DNA of 64,000 bases. Source: Sinorhizobium fredii USDA 257 (lineage in GTDB: Bacteria > Pseudomonadota > Alphaproteobacteria > Rhizobiales > Rhizobiaceae). Under the pieces are notes generated by a model. That model had not been told where the DNA came from, ran no database searches, and worked only from the letters and a program-made list of their open reading frames with translations. The translations under genes and the position numbers were made by a program. Of the stretch, positions 1-7,667 are shown in pieces (position 1 is the first letter of the stretch; each line of letters begins with the position of its first letter). The stretch is from NCBI RefSeq assembly GCF_000265205.3, contig NT_187151.1:62001-126000 (forward strand). The letters are read 5' to 3'.

Positions 1-396
1 CATCCGCCCTTCTTTCCGGCAGTCGAGGGTCTTCCGCCGTCAGCTACCTGCGCTCAGATGATGCGACCCCGATGGGATCGCGAAACGGCCACGCCGTTCT
101 CGCGATTTGGAACCGGCCGATGCGCCTTGACATCGCTGGTTTCCGCAACAATCCCCGTGCCTGCATCGAACGCGCGGAGGGCTTCGCAGCAGCACTTCGC
201 TCGGTGGGCGTCTTGGTGTTGCTCAATCCGTGGTCATTGACGGTTGTGTTTCCAAAACAATCGGGGATGGCTCGTCAACGAATACCAACTCGCATGCAAT
301 GGAGGTTCTGCCCACGCGATCGTCATGCCAAGCGTCAAAGCAGATCTCATCTATGATCATGGCCTTCCTTGGAGGCAGCTTCCTGATTGCTGGTGA
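1..396 (+). pseudogene. Histidine decarboxylase-like C-terminal remnant
   Basis: The reading frame entering from the left contains GSRNGHAVLAIW, then a segment around LLNPWSLTVVFPK, which resembles the C-terminal part of PLP-dependent histidine decarboxylases. Near position 266 the frame changes, and the following frame gives EYQLACNGGSAHAIVMPSV, also typical of the C-terminus, before a TGA at 394-396. The N-terminal and PLP-lysine parts lie outside the window or are lost. The last residues do not look like the family and run into the next decayed gene. Family assignment is from recognition of motifs only; decay by frameshift is seen directly. Confidence 0.5.
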
Positions 397-448
397 CGGC
401 CTGACGACCGGAAGCATTGTCGCGTCAGCCTCGCTCTTGTCGCCGACC

Positions 449-1589
449 TAGTGGTATCCGCCTAACATAAGAGTCCGTATGGGATTCCCGTGCGTATGCG
501 AGTGTGGCGCATGCGCACAGGAATAGCCTTCACCGTTTCGCCGACCGATCGCCAACGCCTGAGAGCCCTCATCAGTGATCGCAATGCGCCGCAGAAGCAC
601 GTCTGGCGCGCCGAGATCATCCTGCTGAGTGCCGATGGCGTCGGCACCGTCGAGATCATGCGACAGACCGGCAAGTCGAAGACCTGCGTGTGGCGCTGGC
701 AGGAGCGCTTCGCCACGGAAGGCTTCGAGGGTCTCTTGCGCGACAAGACGCGCCCCTCGCGCATTGCGCCGCTCGGGCCGGAGATCGGCGAGCAGGTGGT
801 GGCGCTTTCGCTTGCCGACCCGCCGGGCGAGACGACGCACTGGACTGCCGACATGATGGCGGCCGAGGTGGGCGTCAGCGCCAGCGCGGTGCGCCGCATC
901 TGGAAGGCGCACGGTCTCCAGCCCCACCGCTGGCGGGCCTTCAAGCTCTCCAACGACCCGCAGTTCGTCGCCAAGCTCAAAGACGTTGTCGGCCTCTACG
1001 TCGACCCGCCGGCCCATGCCATCGTGCTGTCGGTCGACGAGAAGAGCCAGATCCAGGCGCTCGACCGCACCCAGCCCGGCCTGCCCCTGAAGAAGGGCCG
1101 GCTCGGCACCATGACCCACGACTACAAGCGGCATGGCACGACCACGTTGTTTGCCGCCCTCAACGTGCTCGACGGCACCGTCATCGGCAGGAACATGCAG
1201 CGTCACAGGCATCAGGAGTTCATCCGTTTTCTCAACGCCATCAACGCCCAAGTGCCGGCCGACAAGGCGATCCACGTCATCCTCGACAACTATGCCGCCC
1301 ACAAGCATCCCAAGGTGCGCGCCTGGCTCGACCGCCATCAGCGCTTTACCTTCCACTTCACGCCGACGTCCTGCTCGTGGCTCAACGCCGTCGAGGGCTT
1401 CTTCGCCAAACTGTCGAAGCGTCGCCTCAAGCGCGGCGTCTTTCATTCGGTCGTTGACCTCCAGGCCGCCATCAACCGCTTCCTTACAGAGCACAACCAA
1501 CAACCCAAGCCCTTCACCTGGACCGCCGATCCCGACAAAATCATCGCTGCCGTCAAACGGGGGCACCAAGTGTTAGATTCCATCCACTA
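449..1589 (+). mobile_element. IS630-family insertion sequence, copy A
   Basis: The element begins and ends with TA and has imperfect inverted ends (TAGTGG and CTAACA near the left end, TGTTAG and CCACTA near the right end). A TA target duplication is standard for IS630. A second copy lies in opposite orientation at 37671-38819. This copy is 8 bases shorter, because a short stretch between the left end and the transposase start is missing. Both copies sit in a CTAG tetranucleotide. The insertion seems to split an EamA-type transporter remnant whose pieces lie on both sides. Confidence 0.9.
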
Positions 1590-1590
1590 G
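490..1590 (+). CDS. IS630-family transposase
   Basis: This 366-residue DDE transposase has an N-terminal helix-turn-helix region (roughly residues 15-130, with the RQTGKSKTCVWRW segment) and a catalytic domain. Its acidic residues appear as LSVDEKSQ, VILDNYAAH and SWLNAVEGF. The length is normal for the family and there is no internal stop, so it is probably functional. The stop codon TAG is formed by the terminal TA of the element plus a flanking G, so its completion depends on insertion into a CTAG target. A long open frame on the opposite strand is a GC-rich shadow. Confidence 0.92.
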   Translation: MRMRVWRMRTGIAFTVSPTDRQRLRALISDRNAPQKHVWRAEIILLSADGVGTVEIMRQTGKSKTCVWRWQERFATEGFEGLLRDKTRPSRIAPLGPEIGEQVVALSLADPPGETTHWTADMMAAEVGVSASAVRRIWKAHGLQPHRWRAFKLSNDPQFVAKLKDVVGLYVDPPAHAIVLSVDEKSQIQALDRTQPGLPLKKGRLGTMTHDYKRHGTTTLFAALNVLDGTVIGRNMQRHRHQEFIRFLNAINAQVPADKAIHVILDNYAAHKHPKVRAWLDRHQRFTFHFTPTSCSWLNAVEGFFAKLSKRRLKRGVFHSVVDLQAAINRFLTEHNQQPKPFTWTADPDKIIAAVKRGHQVLDSIH

Positions 1591-1592
1591 GT

Positions 1593-1776
1593 TACGCCAG
1601 CTTTATCTTCGCATGGAAGCTTTTCCGCGCTCTTCGCAGCCGTGTTCTTCGGGGAACGGCTAACAGGTCCAGGGATGTCTGCGGCACTGGCTATCGTCGT
1701 TGGTGCGTTGATCACTTCCATGCCTGAGCGCCGTGTCGTCTCCATGCAAATAGGCCCAATTGGCGAAGGGGAGTAG
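1593..1776 (+). pseudogene. EamA/DMT-family transporter C-terminal remnant
   Basis: Just right of the IS630 element the frame reads YASFIFAW and, after a frameshift, FSALFAAVFFGERLTGP, which is the signature of the last transmembrane repeat of EamA (drug/metabolite) permeases. A short hydrophobic frame left of the element (about 355-448, with GGSFLIAGDGLTTGSIVA) could be an earlier part of the same gene. The roughly 100 residues normally between the two pieces are missing, so insertion was accompanied by deletion. No functional product is expected. The left half is a weaker call than the right half. Confidence 0.45.
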
Positions 1777-1859
1777 GGCACCGGTCGATCCTTCTCCCGA
1801 CGAACTGCTCAAGCACGTCTCGCTGCTCAGTTCGGAGCACATCAGTCGCGATCGTCGCA

Positions 1860-2170
1860 AGCAGCGGATGGTGCCGCCGGCGCGAGTGGACTTGAATGCC
1901 TGAAGAAAGACTCCAGCGAACTTACGGACGTATGCATGTTGCTCGGTCGCCATCACCGATAAGTTCCCTTTCTCCACAATCGCCTCGAGACTGGGCTTGA
2001 TCTGCAGCAGCCGAATCCAGCCGACTTTCGATCGCATCTTCATCGGCATCATTGGCAGCCTGGAGCGCCAAAATCGTGTGGCGGAACAGTCGCAGCGCCT
2101 TGGATGTTTCTATGCGGGCGTTTATATGGCGCTGCTTTTTGTGGTGGTTGACCTGCGAGAGCATCGGCCC
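1860..2170 (+). repeat. Decayed copy 1 of an unknown gene (inverted pair with 4625-4925)
   Basis: This stretch matches the reverse complement of 4625-4925 over most of its length. Shared words include GATCTGCAGCAGCC and CGCATCTTCATCGGC. The shared reading frame gives a segment like RIFIGVIGSL followed by QRLRCFYA in the other copy. Here the frame is broken by stops and shifts. The family is not recognised. The two copies flank the nopT and Tn3 remnants, which suggests an old inverted duplication. Confidence 0.5.
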
Positions 2171-2214
2171 GTGCCGCCGCACTACAATAGAAAACCTGTC
2201 GCCGGGGGATAGTG

Positions 2215-2725
2215 AATGTGCGCGGCGGACTACGGTAGGTCAGCCGCCGTTGCACCGTGCCTGGTGCGTGCGGGCCGTCGGCCCTCAGCAGGCGCTCGGC
2301 CCGTAATCCGGCCTCGCCACCGCCGGCATGCCGTGGCTCGGGTCCTCCTTGCGCTTAACCGGACCCCTGGGCACGAATATCAGGAGCAGGGCTTCCGGCC
2401 CGGGGCAGGGGAGGAGGAAATCGCATTTGACTATTTTGGTTGCATTTGGAGGGCCGGGGGATTCTTGAGATAGGCAGTTCGTGGAGCAGAAACCGCCATT
2501 CCTTATCTTGAAAGCTGTTTCGGGGCGCTCCCCGATCCCCGCTCAGGGTTTCAACATCATCCTCGGTCAGGAGCGCGGCACCAGGAGATCGCCAAGAATT
2601 GAGCTTCTACAGCGGGTCGGCTATCGCCAAGCGTGGGCCATTTTTGAGGCAGCCAACACCGTTGCCGGCATAGCTGAAGCTTAAAGAAACCGATGCACCT
2701 CGCGAGGTGAGTAACGGACCGTAAG
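2215..2725. other. Intergenic stretch, no recognised gene
   Basis: Several short frames are open here, but none has a convincing ribosome binding site, family motif or conserved neighbour. The sequence is probably decayed DNA lying upstream of the tts box of nopT. Confidence 0.4.
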
Positions 2726-2730
2726 TTCGC

Positions 2731-2765
2731 CGTCAGCTTAACGAAGCATCGTGCGAAGCGCGGTC
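2731..2765 (+). promoter_or_regulatory. tts box upstream of nopT
   Basis: The sequence GTCAGCTTAACGAAGC at the left of this stretch matches the core of the tts box, the binding site of the response-regulator-like activator TtsI. TtsI switches on type III secretion effector genes after flavonoid induction in S. fredii and Bradyrhizobium. It is placed about 50-80 bases before the nopT start, as expected. Identification is by consensus from memory. Confidence 0.65.
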
Positions 2766-2812
2766 TAAGCGGCCCCATATTGGCAATAACCGTGCGAAGG
2801 GAAACGAACGCC

Positions 2813-3579
2813 ATGCACAGTCCCATCAGTGGTTCATTCACAAGCTCTACGCAAGTTGACGATCCGATTCATCCAGCGAACAGCGATGGTTTCAGGGAGA
2901 CGCTTGCGAATGTTGAACTCCGGACGAAATCACCAAGTGCGGAGTGCCCCGATAAGATGGGGTGCTGCGTGATCCGAACAATCCCAGTACCTCCTCTCCT
3001 GCGAGACCGAGCACCTCCCTATTCCGATACAGAACGGCCGAATTGGCCCAGGCGAACGCAGATGGAATCTGCGTGGGTTTGACTGCTGAGTGGCTGCGTA
3101 ACCTCAACAGTCATCCGTCAATCCGAATGGAGGCCCTAGTACCCGGATCGCAAAGGCACGCCTCAGCCGCTGTTCGGCAGAAGGAGTACGAGAATCTGAA
3201 GGTTCACCTACGAAGACAAGGAGCAGGACCTTCTGAGGCCGACTTCGCGGCGCAAAACACTATGTTGCAGAAAGCAGGCCTTGCTCCATCCGGAAAGGAG
3301 AAAGTATACAAAGTCGGCGAGCCTAACTTCTCGCGCATGCTGACCAAGATTACAGCCGACGGATCCAACCATTTGCTCAGCTTGTATTTCGCTGAGGGCG
3401 GCGCACACACCGTTGCGACCTCGGCAATGGATGGAAACACCACGCTCTTCGATCCTAATTTCGGCGAATTTACTGTGCAATCAGATCAGATTGATGATTT
3501 GTTCCGAAGCCTAGCCAATCGCTACAGCAATCCAAACCGGCAGCATTTTACAACGGTGACCACCCAAAAGGTGACATGA
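2813..3579 (+). pseudogene. nopT: NopT-type type III effector cysteine protease, frameshifted
   Basis: The gene starts at ATG 2813 behind GAAGGGAAACG and encodes a serine-rich N-terminus ending in DKMGCC. In NopT this is the autocleavage site followed by the acylation site. Directly after this motif the frame is lost (stop at 3080-3082). The protease domain continues in another frame (from about 2962) with NADGICVGLTAEW (catalytic Cys), GGAHTVATS (His) and TLFDPNFGE (Asp), the C58/YopT triad. As written, no full-length effector can be made. A shorter protein from ATG 2962 would keep the triad but lack secretion and membrane-targeting signals. The tts box upstream is intact. Confidence 0.82.
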
Positions 3580-3954
3580 GTCGGGCGTCCTGCGCGGCGT
3601 AGTGTTCACTGAAGTCCACGTAAATCCTCGTCGATGCTTGTGCTGAAGAGGTGGGATCTTTGGTACGCTGAGCAGCAACAGCTGCTGCGTGCGAGGCAGG
3701 AATCGGACGACGCGCCGGTGGACCAGGTGGGTTTGAGCAGCAGTTGGCCATCTGCAGCTCAGCTTATCGGAGGAGAACTCCGCCGAGCCGATTTCGCCCG
3801 ACACTGGATCGGTAGAGGTACATGGAGGTATCCAGCGCATTGGCCTCGGCGGTTCGATGCTGATGCCGCCGCAATCCAACTGGCAGGACAATCGGTTCCG
3901 ACATTCCTCGCGCCCACATTCGCGGTCATGCAAGGTTCTCCATCTGACTTGCGC
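3580..3954. other. Intergenic stretch, no recognised gene
   Basis: A frame of 116 codons is open on the plus strand from 3634, but it has no family motif and runs into the Tn3 remnant in another frame. Nothing here can be supported as a gene. Confidence 0.4.
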
Positions 3955-4405
3955 AACAGGACTTTTCGACATTCCAGCCGATGAAGACAGCTTGATCCGC
4001 CATTATTCCCTGTCGCCGGCTGATCGGCTGGAAATCAAGCTTCGCAGGCGCAACCAGCTTGGTTTTGCGGTGCAACTGTGCCTGGTGGGCTATCCCGGCC
4101 GGGCACTCCTTCCGAACATATATCGACGCAGATCACAGGCTATTGCCTTTTACCCTCGCCGTGAGGAAACTCGCCGCGATCACATCGCACACCTGCTGCG
4201 CTATTTGAAAGTCGAAGCCCAACCGACATGGACAGCGCGCTACGCTGCGGGCAGCCATCGAGACAGCTTCAACGACAGACCAGGGTCAACGATCGCAAAA
4301 ACAATCAGTGCTACGTACCGGGTACGCCGGGCCCTGCTGCCAATGGCGACCGTGATCGAACGCATGGGTCGGCGCGGCCCGCGCCATTGCCCGGCGTCGT
4401 GGTAG
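3955..4405 (+). pseudogene. Tn3-family transposase N-terminal remnant
   Basis: The frame starts with LFDIPADEDSLIRHYSLSP and continues with LEIKLRRRNQLGFAVQLC and GYPGRALLPN, which is the conserved N-terminal domain (DUF4158) of Tn3-family TnpA proteins. RREETRRDHIAHLLRYL follows after a short gap. Only about 150 of roughly 1000 residues remain, and the catalytic domain is absent. It marks a past Tn3-type transposon in this decayed region. Confidence 0.75.
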
Positions 4406-4624
4406 GCAGCTCTGATCGGAGCTGACGCTTACGCGCTCGAGATCGATCCTCGCTTGCAGGCCCCGCATCCGGTCTGGGGGGCGGGACATCCGCGAGGGTG
4501 ACGCCACTCAGCCTGGCTCGCTGGTGACTTCAACGCCAGCCGTCGGTACGCGACAATCATAACGCAGGCATCAAACTCCGCCAGAAGCTCACTGATGACG
4601 CGGTGACGATGCTCATCAAGCCAA

Positions 4625-4925
4625 TCGGCCGCCTGCTCTCGCAGGTCAGCAACCGCAAAATGCAGCGCCATATGAACGCTCGCATAGAAACATCTAAGGC
4701 GCTGTGACTGTTCCTCGCCGCGATTTTTTGGCCCCTGCAGGCTGCCAATGACGCCGATGAAGATGCGATCGGGACTATAGACCGGAAAGTCGCTGACACC
4801 GGCTGCTGCAGATCAAGCCCGGTCTTGAGGGAATGGTGGAGAAGGGGAGGTATCGCCTTTGGTGATAGCGACCAGCAACAAGCACACGTTCGTAAGCTCG
4901 CGGGAGGCTTCCTTCCAGGCGTTCA
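4625..4925 (-). repeat. Decayed copy 2 of an unknown gene (inverted pair with 1860-2170)
   Basis: On the minus strand this stretch reads SPDRIFIGVIGSLQG, then QRLRCFYASVHMALHFAVADL, then DEHRHRVISELLAEFDACV. It is better preserved than the copy at 1860-2170. Upstream on the same strand there is also KVFVYSPRRESNVNAW. I do not recognise the family. The frame is interrupted, so it is probably not functional. Confidence 0.5.
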
Positions 4926-4999
4926 CGTTCGACTCGCGACGGGGGCTATAGACGAACACCTTATGCCCAAGCCCGACTGATTGAGCATGTTACATGTTC

Positions 5000-5048
5000 A
5001 TCCACGGTATGGATGATAGCTATGCAAAAGCTCGATTTTTCCATTCTC
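5000..5048 (+). promoter_or_regulatory. nod box upstream of syrM
   Basis: The sequence starts with ATCCACGGTATGGATG and continues with CTCGATTTTTCCATTC, matching both halves of the nod box bound by NodD. It faces rightward toward syrM. The first clear start codon downstream is syrM at 5647, about 600 bases away, which is long for a nod box leader. In NGR234 the SyrM2 regulator is part of the flavonoid-NodD1-SyrM2-NodD2 cascade, which fits this position. Confidence 0.75.
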
Positions 5049-5646
5049 GCGAAATTCGATTAAGAAACTCGTACAGGTTGGAGGCAGAGTGGACAGTCAG
5101 ACACCGGCCACGCAGATATGATTGGCAATCCGTCCGCGGATGCATTGAGGCAGGCTCATGAGCGAATTCAAGTGGGGTCACATTCGCGGCGATCTGAATT
5201 CTCGGCTTGTGCAACGGCACCCCAGCTATAGCCGCAGGCAGCGCAATCTCGGGTGCTCACCCGCACGTGCGTGCTCTCCAGTACATCACAAGCCCTCGCT
5301 TGGTTTAGCTCGGTGCGACGGAAATCGACAGGCGCCGCCGCCGAGGGTGCTGAATTGGCGCAACTGGCAGATTCATGAGGCACTTTTTTGAAAGCAAAGC
5401 TCGGTCGATCCATTGGCCGCTTCGGCGACGAGCGGGGCAACATAGCTGTTCTTTGCTTTACAACGGCAGCGCAACGCCGAACCCGCCAAGCGTTTTTTGA
5501 GGAGACCTGCTCCGGCTTGAGTTCGGAAGACACTTCTCGAGACACTGCATCGTCAGGTAAGGCATCTCATCGGCTCCGTTGAAGCTCAGTTTATCGCGGG
5601 CGCCATCTTGTGGCCCACAAACACCACTTACGAGGAGAATACATCC
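5049..5646. other. Long leader between nod box and syrM
   Basis: There is no recognisable gene in this 600-base stretch. A 77-codon frame starts at 5158 (MSEFKWGH) behind a weak purine-rich site, but it has no family features. The stretch is probably an untranslated leader, or a remnant of a gene once driven by the nod box. Confidence 0.4.
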
Positions 5647-6666
5647 ATGGATCAGCCCGCTTGGAAGAATCCGCGTACGGCCCTGATCGTCGATGGCAGT
5701 GACGCTGCACGTCAACGGCGTATACCGAATCTGGCGTCGGTCGACCTAAACCTGCTAGTGGAGCTCGAGGCCTTGTTGCAGTATCGAAACATCACGCATG
5801 CTGCTCAACATGTCGGTAGGAGCCAACCGGCAATGAGTAGAGCCCTATCAAGGCTGCGTGACATGTTCAATGACGATCTCTTGGTACGCGGCTCGAGTGG
5901 CCTAGTCCCAACACCGCAGGCCGAACACTTGGCGCAAATGCTGCCGTCGGTATTGAATGCTATCCGCGAACTGGTGAGCTGCAGTTCCGGCTTAAGGGAT
6001 TTGCGGTCGAAGGTAACTATGGCAATGCCCGATCACCAATCGCTAGTTCTGCTGCCATATCTATTGCCGCGTTTAGGTGAGCGTGTGCCTCATGTTGACA
6101 TCGCCACCGAGCCACTTTTGGACGGCGCTCTACGGCGTCTCGAGCAAGGTGAGATTGACTTTGCGATCGGGCAGATCGGTGCCGCTCCTCCAGGCTACTT
6201 GCGGCGCGGTCTCTATGCGGACCGCTTCACTTGCCTGCTTCGCCACGACCACCCTGCATTAGAGCAGGAGTGGAGCGTCGGAACCTTCGCGGCGCTGCGT
6301 CACGCCTCTATTGCCTCGGATTCCAACGAGGGCCTGGGTCAAGTCTATGATGGGCTGGTCAGGTTCGGACTACCCGGTCCGATAGTGGTCTCCAACGTGC
6401 TGACTGCGGCAGTTGTAGTGGCGATGACTGACCTAGTGCTGATGATACCGAACCGAGTTGCAACTCGGGTGGCGACTATGCTGCCGCTCGCTATTGTAGA
6501 TCCACCCGTGGAGCTGAAGCCATACGAAGTCGCGTTGATCTGGCACCAGCGCTGCCATCATGACTTGGAGCATCGCGTGCTGCGTCGCGAAATCGCCGCC
6601 GCAGCGCGGATGGGCCGGCTAGACGTGTCACAAGACCAAATGGCGAGGCGGCAGAACGATAGTTGA
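5647..6666 (+). CDS. syrM: SyrM-type LysR-family symbiotic regulator
   Basis: The 339-residue protein has an N-terminal LysR helix-turn-helix with SVDLNLLVELEALLQYRNIT and VGRSQPAMSRALSRLRD (about residues 30-90), followed by an inducer-binding domain. It resembles SyrM more than NodD in its extended N-terminus and the sequence after the HTH. The start at ATG 5647 is supported by GAGGAG nine bases upstream. SyrM proteins activate nodD2/nodD3 and related symbiotic genes without needing a flavonoid. A nod box lies 600 bases upstream, implying control by NodD1. Which of the two NGR234 SyrM paralogues it corresponds to cannot be settled here; the nod box favours SyrM2. Confidence 0.85.
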   Translation: MDQPAWKNPRTALIVDGSDAARQRRIPNLASVDLNLLVELEALLQYRNITHAAQHVGRSQPAMSRALSRLRDMFNDDLLVRGSSGLVPTPQAEHLAQMLPSVLNAIRELVSCSSGLRDLRSKVTMAMPDHQSLVLLPYLLPRLGERVPHVDIATEPLLDGALRRLEQGEIDFAIGQIGAAPPGYLRRGLYADRFTCLLRHDHPALEQEWSVGTFAALRHASIASDSNEGLGQVYDGLVRFGLPGPIVVSNVLTAAVVVAMTDLVLMIPNRVATRVATMLPLAIVDPPVELKPYEVALIWHQRCHHDLEHRVLRREIAAAARMGRLDVSQDQMARRQNDS

Positions 6667-6974
6667 ACTCACCGCTGAACGGAAGGGTGCAGCGAAGGAC
6701 AGCCCGACACCGCGTGCGATTGATCCCATCAAGCGCCGGGTGTTTGACGCTTTAGCTTCCTCAAGGCATCAGTTCATCTCGGGGTTCTCGCTGCCATGTC
6801 ATCGCACTCGCCGTGGACGCTGGCGCCACTCTGCTAAGTGCCACTTTGCATCGTCAACATTTGACCTATATTGCACTGCAACAATGGTAGGCTTGCCTGA
6901 TCCACCATTATGGTCACAGGTTCCCTTCAAGCGGGAACGCGCGCTCGCTGCGCACGATAGAAGGAGTCCATCTC

Positions 6975-7223
6975 ATGAAAAATTTAATCCACAACGTGGG
7001 CCCAAACGACGCCCGTAGGGACCACGTCGATATAGGTGATGCGGTTCGGCGATCTCGCGAAGCGGTCGGATATAGCGTCGACGACCTCGCATTAACATGC
7101 GGTCTGACATGCGCCGAGATTTCAAGGATCGAATTAGGTGCTGATGTCGACCCTGAACGGCTCAGGCGTGTAGTCGCTGCCCTTCGAGTGCCAGCCACCA
7201 CCTTCGCATTGAAGCATTCATGA
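6975..7223 (+). CDS. Small XRE-type helix-turn-helix protein
   Basis: This 82-residue protein is little more than one HTH domain: [37 protein letters not shown] covers about residues 23-58 in the normal XRE pattern. AGAAGGAG lies 11 bases before ATG 6975. There is no sensing domain. It sits about 300 bases downstream of syrM in the same direction. The intervening 6667-6974 holds no gene that I can support. Its target is unknown. Confidence 0.7.
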   Translation: MKNLIHNVGPNDARRDHVDIGDAVRRSREAVGYSVDDLALTCGLTCAEISRIELGADVDPERLRRVVAALRVPATTFALKHS

Positions 7224-7227
7224 ACAA

Positions 7228-7420
7228 CATTTAGTGGAAACAAGCTCTGCAAGCTCGAGTATAGTCCCCGACGCGATTGCCACCTATGCCGACACCCTCA
7301 TTTCAATAGCTGGTGTGCAGTCGAACCACACGCGGAGGGTCGCTGCGGTTGCAGCGAAGACCGGCATGAAATGCCTCCTGGTTCAGGAGAGTTGGGTGCC
7401 ATCGGCCGTGATACACGACC
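7228..7420 (+). pseudogene. acdS: ACC deaminase (acdS) internal remnant
   Basis: The sequence reads GNKLCKLEY, then in another frame [18 protein letters not shown] followed by [20 protein letters not shown] and LLVQESWVP. This is the conserved region around the PLP-lysine and substrate site of 1-aminocyclopropane-1-carboxylate deaminase. Two bases are missing between LEY and IVPD. Both ends of the gene are absent. ACC deaminase lowers plant ethylene and helps nodulation in some rhizobia; this copy cannot work. Confidence 0.75.
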
Positions 7421-7441
7421 CGGCGCTTCTGCATTCCTATG

Positions 7442-7612
7442 CACATCAATCCAGCCGAGAACATCTGGGTATCTGTGCGAGAACGACTTCACCATCTGCG
7501 TCGGCGGCGAAATCATCGATAAATCAGTCAGGCCTGGAACTTCTTCGTCAACAACAAAGAGCTTCGTCACCTCCATAAAGTCAGGCAAATGGGCGCAGGT
7601 GAAAACTTTAAT
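7442..7612 (+). pseudogene. IS630-type transposase C-terminal remnant
   Basis: INPAENIW, followed in shifted frames by QAWNFFVNN and QWAQVKTL, resembles the end of IS630-family transposases, where the catalytic glutamate lies in NPxENxW. It is distinct in sequence from the intact IS630 copies in the window. Frames are broken several times. The insertion probably truncated the acdS remnant directly upstream. Confidence 0.45.
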
Positions 7613-7667
7613 GCAATCGAGTCGACATTCACCCTCACGAGTTCTCCCAACGGCCAAACTCTTCTCA

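Noticed and set aside
448..1569. Long minus-strand frame opposite the IS630 transposase (and its mirror in copy B), and a 489-codon frame opposite the ISNCY transposase (28184-29653).
   Set aside because: Shadows of real transposase genes; present in each copy only because the sense gene is.
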